From positions 4,278,001 through 4,342,000 of the forward strand of contig AP026073.1 in NCBI GenBank assembly GCA_024349765.1: DNA of 64,000 bases, read 5' to 3'. A program made the translations under genes and the position numbers. A model generated the notes under the pieces. It did not search any database, was not told the origin of the DNA, and was given only the letters and a program-made list of their open reading frames with translations. Shown here piece by piece: positions 44,171 to 51,947 of this stretch. This DNA is from Streptomyces nigrescens (GTDB lineage Bacteria > Actinomycetota > Actinomycetes > Streptomycetales > Streptomycetaceae). The first letter of the stretch is position 1, and every line of letters starts with the position of its first letter.

Positions 44171-44551
44171 TCAGCACTCCTGGGAAATCGGTGGGTGCGG
44201 CGCGGTGTCGTGCCAGCACACACGGACGATCTGCAGTTCACGGCCGGACAGCAGCTCGGTGTCCGTCCCGCCGCAGCCCGGGCAGGTGAGCCGCGGGGGC
44301 ATGCCGGGCAACCAGGTCCGGGCGCAGGCGCCGCAGCGGGCGCGGGCCGGCACCGGTTCGATGTCGAGTTCCGCCCCTTCCAGCACCGTGCCCGCGCAGG
44401 CGAGCTGGAAGGAGAAGGTCAGTGCGTCGGGGACCACTCCGGCCAGTTCGCCGACCTGGAGGCGGACGCTGCGCACCGCGGTGGCCCCGGCGGGCCGGGC
44501 CGCGCCGTCGACCTGGTCGACGACCGCGAGCGCGATGGACATCTCGTGCAT
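44171..44551 (-). CDS. hypA: HypA, nickel chaperone
   Basis: 126 aa. MHEMSIALAVVDQV gives the essential His2 (nickel ligand) and Glu3. The zinc-binding pair is CGAC and CPGC (about residues 74-95). It works with HypB to insert nickel. The C-terminus extends ~15 residues past the usual end. There is a 164-bp gap to the upstream DUF6893 gene, so a separate promoter for the hyp genes is possible. Confidence 0.97.
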   Translation of the reverse strand: MHEMSIALAVVDQVDGAARPAGATAVRSVRLQVGELAGVVPDALTFSFQLACAGTVLEGAELDIEPVPARARCGACARTWLPGMPPRLTCPGCGGTDTELLSGRELQIVRVCWHDTAPHPPISQEC

Positions 44552-44715
44552 CGGTCCCTCTCTGGTGCGGGACTTCCGGGTGCCGCCGGGCCGGTCCGCG
44601 GGTCCGCGGGACCCGCCCGGGCCCTGGTTCATTAGACGGCGCGGGCACGGGCGGGCCGGGGTGCCTCGCCGGGGTGGCGCCGCGGCGTCCTTCGTTCGGT
44701 GCAGCGCCGTCGCGG

Positions 44716-44820
44716 TCACATGGCGCGGATGCGCAGATACCGCCTGATGTCGGGCAGCGTGCTCTTCAGGGCGAGGGCGAGCACGGCGGCGGCCGCCGTG
44801 CCGAGGATCAGCTTCAGCAT
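44716..44820 (-). CDS. DUF6893-type 34-aa micro-protein
   Basis: A 34-residue protein that starts MLKLILGTAAAAVLALAL and ends LPDIRRYLRIRAM: one short hydrophobic helix and a basic amphipathic tail. I recognise it as the small DUF6893 type that accompanies these hydrogenase clusters (from memory). Its ATG overlaps the stop of the protease gene (ATGCTGA), so it is translationally coupled and probably real despite its size. Possibly a membrane tether; function unknown. Confidence 0.75.
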   Translation of the reverse strand: MLKLILGTAAAAVLALALKSTLPDIRRYLRIRAM

Positions 44821-45419
44821 GGGGTGGTGCTCCTTTCGGTGGTGTCCGTGTCTGCGTCCGTGTCTGCGTCCGCGTCTGCGTCCGCGTCTGCCTTCGCGTC
44901 TGCCTTCGCGTCCGCCCCGACCAGCCGCAGGATGAGTCCCACGGCCTCGTCGACCGCGGCCTCGACCGGGTCGCTCAGGCCGATGCCTTCGGCGGTGTCG
45001 GCGGGTTCGCAGCCGACGACGAGGACGCGGCGGGGCGGGCGGCCGTCGGTGCCGGCGCTGAGCGTGTCGAGCAGGGCGAGCACCGCGTCGGGGGTCATGT
45101 GGTGGGCGTCGAGGGCGGCGGCCCGCGGGCGCGGGGTGGCCGGTTCGGTGGCGTCGAGGAGGTGGACGGTCCCGGGTTCGGCACCACGGGCGGCGGCGTC
45201 GACGAGCAGCACGGTGTCGTAGCCGTCCAGCATCTGGTAGGCGAGGTGGACGCCCCGTACGCCGGTGTCGACGATCTCGACGTCGTCCGGGAGGGGGTGT
45301 TCGCCGAGCCGGCGGACGGCCTCGACACCGAAGCCGTCGTCGCCGAGGAAGATGTTGCCCACGCCGGCGATCAGCGTCTTGGCGGGCGGCCGGACCGCGC
45401 CGGGGGCGGGGGCGCTCAC
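44814..45419 (-). CDS. [NiFe]-hydrogenase maturation protease (HyaD/HybD family) with acidic repeat tail
   Basis: 201 aa from GTG 45419. LIAGVGNIFLGDDGFGVEAVRRL is the family N-terminal motif with the nickel-sensing Glu/Asp; EIVDTGVRGVHLAYQMLDGYDTVLLVDAA and ALDAHHMTPDAVLALL follow, with the His ligand. It should cut the C-terminal peptide off the large subunit after nickel insertion. The last ~35 residues are an Ala-Asp-Lys/Thr repeat (ADAKADAKADADADAD-like) encoded by a 6-bp tandem repeat at about 44840-44917. This tail is not part of the protease fold. GTG overlaps the upstream stop (GTGA). Confidence 0.93.
   Translation of the reverse strand: MSAPAPGAVRPPAKTLIAGVGNIFLGDDGFGVEAVRRLGEHPLPDDVEIVDTGVRGVHLAYQMLDGYDTVLLVDAAARGAEPGTVHLLDATEPATPRPRAAALDAHHMTPDAVLALLDTLSAGTDGRPPRRVLVVGCEPADTAEGIGLSDPVEAAVDEAVGLILRLVGADAKADAKADADADADADTDADTDTTERSTTPC
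44840..44917. repeat. Hexanucleotide tandem repeat in the protease gene
   Basis: About 13 imperfect copies of a 6-bp unit (GTCTGC / GTCCGC / TTCGCG variants) encode the alternating Asp-Ala/Thr/Lys tail. The unit length keeps the reading frame, so copy number could vary without frameshift. Confidence 0.85.
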
Positions 45420-46834
45420 GTGTCCTCCAGGGGAGCGAGTTCGTCGGGCTGGAAGTACAGGAAGCGGCCTTGTTCGCGCCGGATGTCGGCGCCCGGGTCG
45501 TCCTCCAGGGTCACCGCGAGGTGCACCCCGCCGTCCACGTCGTGCAGCACGGCCTCGACGAGGGCGGCGCGGCCGTGCAGGAAGAGGTCCTGGGCGTCGG
45601 TGCGGCGCCGGCCGGGCTTCAGCAGCACCCGGCTGCCGGCGCCGACCTGCCGTCCGTCGAGGGTGATTTGGTCGGTGGCGGGGTCGACGCCGCGGTCGCC
45701 GCCGGGGTCCCACCAGGGGGTGTCGGGGCGGGTGCCGGGCACGTCGGGGGCCTGGTCGCCGGGGGCCGTTGGGCCGGGGCCGGTGACCTCGCGCAGTGCG
45801 CGTACGGCCCCGTGCAGGCGGTCCAGAACCTCGGGGGGCATGGTGTCGGCGAGTGCGATGACGTCGGCGGCGCGCGGGTCGGTGCCGCGGGCCTCGCGCT
45901 TCTCCTGGTCGGTGAGGGCCGCGGTGCGCAGGGCGAGGATCTCGTCGATCTCCAGGGCGTCGTAGAGCGCGCCGGGGCTCTCGGGGGCGACGGCCGGGTG
46001 GTCCTCCAGGATGATCGGCGAGGACAGGACCACGTCGGCGCGGCCCGGTTCGCCGGCCAGCACCGGCCAGGTGTGCTCGTTGCGGCAGGACGCGACGGCG
46101 GTCCGGGCCCATTCGGGCGGGTCGGTCAGGGACAGGAAGCGGCCGGCGCTCAGGCCGAGGAAGAGGTGGGCGCCGATCAGTGCGTGCGGCAGGGCTTCGG
46201 TGCGGTCCGCGGTGCCGTTCGGGGCCCAGTCGCCGGTGTTCTCGACGGTCGCGGTCAGCCGCAGCGCGGCGTACGGCCCGTCGAGCGGGCTCGCGGTCAG
46301 CCGGATCCGGCCGTCGATCCGGGCGCGGCGGCGCACCAGCCGGCCGATGAGACGCCCGTCGGCGTCGTGCACCGGCTCGGTCTCCTCGCTCGCCGGCCGG
46401 GTGAACGGCAAGGTGCGGCCGGCGCCGGTCAGTTCGGTGACGGCGGCGTCGAGGGTGAGGCGTTCCTCGGTGGCCTCGTCCCAGGGAACCAGCACCCGGT
46501 CCGGCAGTTCCAGCTCGTCGACGGTCTCGAACTCCCCGTCCGGGCACAGGCGTTGGACGGTACGGCGCTGGGCGTGCAGGAACCGCAGTTCGACCGAGAG
46601 CCGGGCGCCGGACCGCGGTTCCATCAGGCATTCGGTGCGCTGGTGGGAGTGCTCGGCGCCGGCGGCGGTCCAGCCGGGCGGGACGAGGACGCCGAACTGC
46701 CAGCGCAGCCGGTTCTTGGCGGCGGAGGCGCGGTACGGGTAGAGCACGTAGCCCTCGAACAGCACGGCGTCCGCCACCTGGCGGGCGGCGGCGAAGCGGT
46801 CCACCGTCTCGTCGGGCCGGATGCCGGTCGTCAT
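45416..46834 (-). CDS. Hydrogenase-cluster accessory protein, 472 aa, function unknown
   Basis: Soluble protein without signal peptide or membrane segment. The N-terminal half is beta-rich (ADAVLFEGYVLYPYRASAAKNRLRWQFGVLVP, then RLTATVENTGDWAP, and SPIILEDHPAVAPESPGALYDALEIDEILALR). The C-terminal third reads GDRGVDPATDQITLDGRQVGAGSRVLLKPGRRRTDAQDLFLHGRAALVEAVLHDVDGGVHLAVTLEDDP in order, with an SH3-like look. The opening VLFEGYVLYPYRASAAKNR is a phrase I associate only with group 1h hydrogenase loci. It overlaps both neighbours by 4 bp. Possibly an assembly factor; no known activity. Confidence 0.8.
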   Translation of the reverse strand: MTTGIRPDETVDRFAAARQVADAVLFEGYVLYPYRASAAKNRLRWQFGVLVPPGWTAAGAEHSHQRTECLMEPRSGARLSVELRFLHAQRRTVQRLCPDGEFETVDELELPDRVLVPWDEATEERLTLDAAVTELTGAGRTLPFTRPASEETEPVHDADGRLIGRLVRRRARIDGRIRLTASPLDGPYAALRLTATVENTGDWAPNGTADRTEALPHALIGAHLFLGLSAGRFLSLTDPPEWARTAVASCRNEHTWPVLAGEPGRADVVLSSPIILEDHPAVAPESPGALYDALEIDEILALRTAALTDQEKREARGTDPRAADVIALADTMPPEVLDRLHGAVRALREVTGPGPTAPGDQAPDVPGTRPDTPWWDPGGDRGVDPATDQITLDGRQVGAGSRVLLKPGRRRTDAQDLFLHGRAALVEAVLHDVDGGVHLAVTLEDDPGADIRREQGRFLYFQPDELAPLEDT

Positions 46835-47547
46835 GGGGCGGTCCTCTCGGCGGGCGGGCGGGCGGCGGTGCCGGGGAACGGCCGGGCGTGCCGGGCGGAC
46901 GGCGGGGGCGGCGGGTCGTCGCCGGCCGCGGCGAGCAGCGCCTCGACGGTCTGCTGCCAGGAGGGCAGGGCGTGCCGGGAGCGGTAGGCGAGCAGCGCGT
47001 CGAGGGTGGTGCGGGGCAGCCGCAGCCAGCCGCAGCCCGGGAAGTGGGTCTCGGTCATCTCCTGCCAGACCGTCACCGGCATCCGCACCTGCGCTTCCTT
47101 GTGCCAGGGGACGGGGTGGACCCGGAAACCGCCGGCACCGGCGAAGACGGTGCCGGAGAACAGCAGCAGCAGCGGGACCTCGCCGTCGGCGAGTGCGTGG
47201 AAGTACCGGCCGGCCGCGACGTCGAGGTCGTAGCTGCAGGGGACGGGCAGTTCGATCTCGGTGGTGCCGGTGAAGCCGGGGACGACGTGGGAGACCTGGG
47301 CGAACTGGAGGGGGTGCAGGGTGCTGCTCCAGCGGGAGCGGTCGCCGAAGAGGTCGGCGAGCGCCTCGGCCTCGTCGGGCCGGTAGTCGCGGCGGGCCGG
47401 TTCGATCCGGATCTGGCAGCGCAGCGCGACGGCGTGCACCCGGTCCGCGGGGTCGGCGGTGGTGAGGCGCAGGCGGAAGAGGAGGGTGGGGGCGGCGGCG
47501 CGGCGGTCGGCGCGGACGCCGGTGCACTCGAAGGACAGCTCGGTCAC
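46831..47547 (-). CDS. DUF6084-type hydrogenase accessory protein
   Basis: 238 aa from GTG 47547. Beta-rich start (LSFECTGVRAD, PTLLFRLRLTT, ALRCQIRIEP), then RDYRPDEAEALADLFGDRSRWSSTLHPLQFA, IELPVPCSYDLDVAAGRYFHAL and a C-terminal helical region with HFPGCGWLRLPRTTLDALLAYR. The family name DUF6084 is from memory. It occurs in this position in Streptomyces high-affinity hydrogenase clusters. The Cys residues could bind metal. It overlaps both neighbours by 4 bp, which points to a stoichiometric role. Confidence 0.8.
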   Translation of the reverse strand: MTELSFECTGVRADRRAAAPTLLFRLRLTTADPADRVHAVALRCQIRIEPARRDYRPDEAEALADLFGDRSRWSSTLHPLQFAQVSHVVPGFTGTTEIELPVPCSYDLDVAAGRYFHALADGEVPLLLLFSGTVFAGAGGFRVHPVPWHKEAQVRMPVTVWQEMTETHFPGCGWLRLPRTTLDALLAYRSRHALPSWQQTVEALLAAAGDDPPPPPSARHARPFPGTAARPPAERTAP

Positions 47548-48212
47548 GGCCGGTCGTCCTCCCTCGGCGCGCGGGCCCGGCGGGCGACCGTGGTGAAGAA
47601 GTCGGTGAGCGCGGCGCGGGCTTCGGCCCCGCCGTCGAAGCCGTGCCACAACAGCCGCATCCGGCCGACGAGTTCGTAGCAGATGTCGATCGGTACGAGG
47701 TAGCAGTCGGTGCGGTCGTCGGTGCGGCGCAGCAGCAGGGCCTCGACGTCGGGCTGGAGGAGCGGGGCGAGGCGGCTGCCCGCGAGGACGGTTTCCCAGG
47801 CGGCGGGGTCGAGTTCGCTCTCGGTGGCGCCGGCCGGGCTGGGGTAGAGCGCGACCAGCCGGTCCAGGCCGGTGTGGCGGAGGAAGAAGGCGACGCCGAC
47901 CGGGATCCGCAGCAGGTCCCAAGCCGCCTCGTCGAGGGTGTGGCCGGGGTCGGTGAGATAGCGGTCGGGGACGGTGCGGAACCGTCCGTGGCCGGCGCCG
48001 GGCCGTTCGAAGAGCAGGGCGCAGGGGGTGCAGGCGCAGGCCAGGGCCCGGCGTTCGGTGTCGACGAGGTGGCGGTGGTTGTGGTCGGCGAGCACCACGC
48101 CGCACAGTTCGCAGCGTTCGGGGGCGGCCGGGGCCGGTGCGCGGAAGCGGCGCAGGCCCCGGTGGGCGTTGTGCGGTCCCAGGCGCGTGGCCACCGGCTG
48201 AGGGCCGGTCAT
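47544..48212 (-). CDS. DUF5947-type hydrogenase accessory protein
   Basis: 222 aa. CELCG (about residue 35) and ACACTPCALLF (about 65) form two CxxC pairs that look like a rubredoxin- or zinc-type site. Then YLTDPGHTLDEAAWDLLRIPVGVAFFL, FYPS-like VALYPSPAGATESELDPAAWETVLAG and CYLVPIDICYELVGRMRLLWHGFDGG follow. The DUF5947 label is from memory. It could be a redox or metal-delivery factor for the hydrogenase; unproven. 4-bp overlaps on both sides. Confidence 0.8.
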   Translation of the reverse strand: MTGPQPVATRLGPHNAHRGLRRFRAPAPAAPERCELCGVVLADHNHRHLVDTERRALACACTPCALLFERPGAGHGRFRTVPDRYLTDPGHTLDEAAWDLLRIPVGVAFFLRHTGLDRLVALYPSPAGATESELDPAAWETVLAGSRLAPLLQPDVEALLLRRTDDRTDCYLVPIDICYELVGRMRLLWHGFDGGAEARAALTDFFTTVARRARAPREDDRP

Positions 48213-48805
48213 GAGGCCGTGGCGGGGGCCGACGGGCGGCGGGAGATCTGCAGCAGGACCGGCTCGGCCGCGGCCGGTTCGGCCTCCCACTCGACGGTGG
48301 TGACCTCGGGCGCGAAGCTGCTGACCGCTGCTTCCACGCTCTGCCGGCCGGCCCCGTCCTCGCCGGAACAGCCGCAGCCGCCGGAGCCGCCGGAGCCGGC
48401 CGCCCGCAGCCGCAGCGTGCCGGTGTCCGGGTCGAAGCCGGCGGCCTCGGCGGGGTGCCGGCCGCGGACGCTGTCCAGGGCCCGCCCGATGCGGGCCTCG
48501 GTGTCCTCGGGGTGCAGATCGTGCAGCGCGAGCAGGCTGGTGACCAGGGGGTCGCCGAGCAGCGCGGCGCGCAGGGCGGGGTGCGGTCCGGTGCCGTCCG
48601 GAGTGCGCTCCAGGTGGTGCATGACGCGGGCGAGCCCGGCCCCGTAGAAGTCCATCAGGACGCGGACCAGTTCCTCGGCCGCGGCGCCGGTCTCGGGGTC
48701 GCCGTTCCGGGTGAGCCGGTCGAGGACCTCCTCGACGCGGCGGCCGGCCTCTTCGGCGCTCGGTGTGGGGGCGGGCGGTGCCTGGCGGTCCGTGGGGGCG
48801 CTCAT
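48209..48805 (-). CDS. NifU C-terminal-like hydrogenase accessory protein
   Basis: 198 aa. The region VLMDFYGAGLARVMHHLERTP, then RIGRALDSVRGRHPAEAAGFDPDTGTLRLR and the Gly-Cys loop GGCGCSGEDGAGRQSVEAAV resembles NifU-like scaffold domains, which carry Fe-S clusters on a CxxC; here the spacing is C-x-C. It may deliver iron-sulfur clusters to the small subunit. It starts at ATG 48805 inside the end of the large-subunit gene (ATGA). Confidence 0.8.
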   Translation of the reverse strand: MSAPTDRQAPPAPTPSAEEAGRRVEEVLDRLTRNGDPETGAAAEELVRVLMDFYGAGLARVMHHLERTPDGTGPHPALRAALLGDPLVTSLLALHDLHPEDTEARIGRALDSVRGRHPAEAAGFDPDTGTLRLRAAGSGGSGGCGCSGEDGAGRQSVEAAVSSFAPEVTTVEWEAEPAAAEPVLLQISRRPSAPATAS

Positions 48806-50586
48806 CCGGCCAGTCCGCTCAGCCCGGTGGGCACGTGCTCGGTCCGGACGGTCCGGCCGTCGCCGACGTACATGTGGACACCGCAGGGCAGACAGGGATC
48901 GAAGCTGCGCACCGCGCGCATGATGTCGATGCCCTTGAAGTTCTCCGGGGGGTTCTCCTCGAAGATGGGGGTGTTCTGCACCGCGTCCTCGTAGGGGCCG
49001 GGGGTCCCGTAGCTGTCGCGGGTGCTGGCGTTCCACGGTGTCGGCGGGTACGGGTGGTAGTTGGCGATCTTGCCGTCCCGGATGACCATGTGGTGCGAGA
49101 GGACGCCGCGGACCGCCTCGGTGAAGCCGACGCCGATGGACTCGTCGGGGACCTCGAACTTCTCCCAGGTGCGGGTGCGTCCGGCGCGGACCTCCTCCAG
49201 GGCCTGTTCGGCGAAGTGCAGCGCCATGGCGGCGGTGTACGCCTGGAAGTAGGTGCGGGCGCGGTTGCGTTCCAGCGCGTTGCTCCACTTGGGGATCCGC
49301 CACTCGAAGCGGGCCTCGGGGCGGGTGAGGCTGCGCGGCAGGTCGATGACGACGCTGTGGCCGGTGGCCTTGACGTAGGGGGTGTCGACGAGTCCGGAGA
49401 GCGCGGTGGACCACAGCCGGGCGATCGGCCCGCCGCCGGTGTCCAGCGCGAGGTGCTCCTTGCCGTCGAACCAGCGCGGGGACATCACCCAGCTGTACTT
49501 GTCGGCGAAGTCGCGCTTCTGCGGGGCGGGGATGGTGTGCTGGTTCCACGGGTGGCGGGCGTCGATCGGGTTGCCCAGCGGGTCGTGGGTGACGAACTTC
49601 TCCTGGCCTTCCCAGTCCTGGTAGTAGGAGCTGCCCAGCAGGATGCGGATGCCGAGGTTGATCTCGGTGAGATCGTTGGTGACGAGCTTGCCGTCGACGA
49701 TGACGCCGGGGGTGACGAACATCTTCCGGCCCCAGTCCGTCATGTTGCGGTAGGTGAAGTCGCAGTGCTCGGGGTCGTTGAACGCGCCCCAGCAGCCGAG
49801 CAGGACGCGCCGCCGGCCGACCTCCTCGTATCCGGGCAGGGCCTCGTAGAAGAAGTCGAAGAGGTCGTCGTGGAGCGGGACGACCCGCTTCATGAACTCG
49901 ACGTAGCGCATCAGCCGGCTGAGGTAGTCGGTGAAGAGCTGGACGCTGGCGATGGTGCCGACGCCGCCCGGGTAGAGCGTGGAGGGGTGCACATGGCGGC
50001 CCTCCATGAGGCAGAACATCTCCCGGGTGTAGCGGCTGACCTGGAGCGCCTCGCGGTAGAACTCGCCCTCGATGGGGTTGAGGGAGCTCATGATGTCGGC
50101 GATGGTGCGGTAGCCGTGCTCGTCGGCGTGCGGGGCCTCGGTGCGCTGGGCGAGTTCCCAGACGCCCGGGTTGGTCTCGCGGACCATCTTCTCGCAGTAG
50201 TCGACCCCGACCAGGTTCTCCTGGAAGATGTTGTGGTCGAACATGAACTCCGCGGACTCGCCGAGGTTGATGATCCACTCCCCCAGGTTCGGCGGCTTGA
50301 CCCCGTAGGCCATGTTCTGGGTGTACACCGAGCAGGTCGCGTGGTTGTCACCGCAGATGCCGCAGATCCGGCTGGTGATGAAGTGGGCGTCGCGCGGGTC
50401 CTTGCCGCGCATGAAGACGCTGTAGCCGCGGAAGACCGACGAGGTGCTGTAGCACTCCGCGACCCGCTTCTGCTTGAAGTCGATCTTGGTGTGGATGCCC
50501 AGGCTGCCCACGATCCGGGTGATCGGGTCCCAGGACATCTCCGTCAGACCGCTGCCGTCACCGGCCGCCTTAGTCGTCGGTGCCAT
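48802..50586 (-). CDS. hhyL: [NiFe]-hydrogenase large subunit, group 1h
   Basis: 594-aa catalytic subunit carrying the Ni-Fe(CN)2CO site. The L1 ligand motif is RICGICGDNH and the L2 motif is DPCLPCGVHMY near the C-terminus; the four cysteines are present. His571 of L2 is followed by 23 residues (MYVGDGRTV...), the peptide that the co-encoded protease is expected to remove. Length, L1/L2 context and gene set fit the high-affinity group 1h (formerly group 5) enzymes of Streptomyces and mycobacteria, which oxidise atmospheric H2, mostly in spores or starved cells. It is separated from the small-subunit gene by 105 bp. Confidence 0.97.
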   Translation of the reverse strand: MAPTTKAAGDGSGLTEMSWDPITRIVGSLGIHTKIDFKQKRVAECYSTSSVFRGYSVFMRGKDPRDAHFITSRICGICGDNHATCSVYTQNMAYGVKPPNLGEWIINLGESAEFMFDHNIFQENLVGVDYCEKMVRETNPGVWELAQRTEAPHADEHGYRTIADIMSSLNPIEGEFYREALQVSRYTREMFCLMEGRHVHPSTLYPGGVGTIASVQLFTDYLSRLMRYVEFMKRVVPLHDDLFDFFYEALPGYEEVGRRRVLLGCWGAFNDPEHCDFTYRNMTDWGRKMFVTPGVIVDGKLVTNDLTEINLGIRILLGSSYYQDWEGQEKFVTHDPLGNPIDARHPWNQHTIPAPQKRDFADKYSWVMSPRWFDGKEHLALDTGGGPIARLWSTALSGLVDTPYVKATGHSVVIDLPRSLTRPEARFEWRIPKWSNALERNRARTYFQAYTAAMALHFAEQALEEVRAGRTRTWEKFEVPDESIGVGFTEAVRGVLSHHMVIRDGKIANYHPYPPTPWNASTRDSYGTPGPYEDAVQNTPIFEENPPENFKGIDIMRAVRSFDPCLPCGVHMYVGDGRTVRTEHVPTGLSGLAG

Positions 50587-50691
50587 CGTGTGTGCCGTTG
50601 CCCTTCTGTAGGCGGGAGGTGGGGTCGGACGGGGTGGCGGGGGTGCCGTACGGGGAGCGGGGCCGGTTCGGCCGCGCCACGGGCCGTACGG

Positions 50692-51780
50692 TCACCACGG
50701 CCTGCGGAATCCGGTGGTCAGTTGGTCGCCGCGGTGCCGCCACTTGGGTTCCTGGTCGACGGTCTTGGCCGTGATGTCGCGCAGTTTGCGGACGACACCG
50801 CCGTACGCGGCGCTGGCGGTGCTGGAGAGCTTGCTGCCGGGCGGCTCGTCCATGAACGGCATGAACTTGTCGGGGAAGCCGGGCATGGTGCAGGCGATGC
50901 AGATGCCGCCGACGTTGGGGCAGCCGCCGATGCCGTCCATCCAGCCCCGCTTGGGCACGTTGCATTTGACCACGGGACCCCAGCAGCCGATCTTCACCAG
51001 GCACTTCGGCGAGTCGTAGGCGGTGGCGAACTGCCCCTGCTCGTAGTAGCCGGCGCGGTCGCAGCCCTCGTGGACGGTGGCGCCGAAGAGCCAGGTGGGC
51101 CGCAGCTGGTCGTCGAGCGGGATCATCGGGGCCGCGCCGGTGGCCTGGTAGAGCAGGTAGACCAGGGTCTCGGCGAAGTTGTCCGGCTGGATCGGGCAGC
51201 CGGGCACGCAGACGATCGGGATGCCGGCCTTGGACTTCCAGTCCCAGCCCAGGTAGTCGGGCACGCCCATGGCGCCGGTCGGGTTGCCGGACATCGCGTG
51301 GATCCCGCCGTACGTGGCGCAGGTGCCGATCGCGACGACGGCGAGGGCCTTGGGGGCGAGCCGGTCGATCCACTCACTGGTGGTGATCGGCTGGCCGGTC
51401 TCCGGGTCGTCGCCGAAGCCGCACCAGTAGCCCTCCGGCTTGATGGCCTCGTTGGGGATGGACCCCTCGACGACCAGGACGAACGGGTCGATCTCGCCGC
51501 GCTCGCCCTTGAAGAACCACTCGATGAAGGTGTCCGCGCCGCCGACCGGCCCGCATTCGAAGTCGATCAGCGGCCAGTGGACGGCCACCTTGGGCAGGCC
51601 GGGCAGCACGCTGAGCGCGATCTCCTCGATGCTCGGCTGGGTCGCGTTCGTCAGCGACACCGAGTCACCGTCGCAACTCAGGCCGGCGTTGATCCAGAGG
51701 ATGTGGATCGGCGGCTGGTCCTCGGCGGACGGCTTTCCCTCCGCGGCGGACTGGGGGGCCACGCTCGATGCTGCGGACAT
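50692..51780 (-). CDS. hhyS: [NiFe]-hydrogenase small subunit, group 1h
   Basis: 362-aa electron-transfer subunit with three Fe-S clusters. Cluster-binding segments are GLSCDGD (Cys36-Asp37-Gly38-Asp39), GTCATYGG, VPGCPIQP, HEGCDRAGYY, CLVKIGCWGPVVKC and GGICIACTMPGFPD. Where most hydrogenases have CxxC in the first motif, Asp39 replaces the second Cys, the feature described for the O2-tolerant group 5/1h enzyme of Ralstonia. There is no Tat signal, so the enzyme stays in the cytoplasm. ATG 51780 has GAGGAG at the right distance. It is first of the operon; its promoter should lie in 51781-51902. Confidence 0.97.
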   Translation of the reverse strand: MSAASSVAPQSAAEGKPSAEDQPPIHILWINAGLSCDGDSVSLTNATQPSIEEIALSVLPGLPKVAVHWPLIDFECGPVGGADTFIEWFFKGERGEIDPFVLVVEGSIPNEAIKPEGYWCGFGDDPETGQPITTSEWIDRLAPKALAVVAIGTCATYGGIHAMSGNPTGAMGVPDYLGWDWKSKAGIPIVCVPGCPIQPDNFAETLVYLLYQATGAAPMIPLDDQLRPTWLFGATVHEGCDRAGYYEQGQFATAYDSPKCLVKIGCWGPVVKCNVPKRGWMDGIGGCPNVGGICIACTMPGFPDKFMPFMDEPPGSKLSSTASAAYGGVVRKLRDITAKTVDQEPKWRHRGDQLTTGFRRPW

Positions 51781-51902
51781 GGGGTCTCCTCGGTGAATCT
51801 GCACGAAAGCCCCGTACAGGACTTCCGTTCACCTTGGTAACACCCCGCTCGGCGCGCGGCCGGTTGTCCGGGGCCATTGCGGTGACGGGCCCGGAAAAGC
51901 CG

Positions 51903-51932
51903 CGAGGGCGCCCGGAGGAGCGGGCGCCCTCG
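51903..51932 (-). terminator. Terminator after the DUF4232 gene
   Basis: Perfect 12-bp stem (51903-51914 with 51921-51932) and 6-nt loop, 15 bp past the stop. It separates the lipoprotein gene from the hydrogenase operon on the same strand. Confidence 0.85.
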
Positions 51933-51947
51933 GAAGCCGTGCCGGCG

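Noticed and set aside
44840-44917. Regular short repeats considered as a CRISPR array
   Set aside because: The unit is 6 bp without spacers and lies in a coding frame; it is a simple-sequence repeat.
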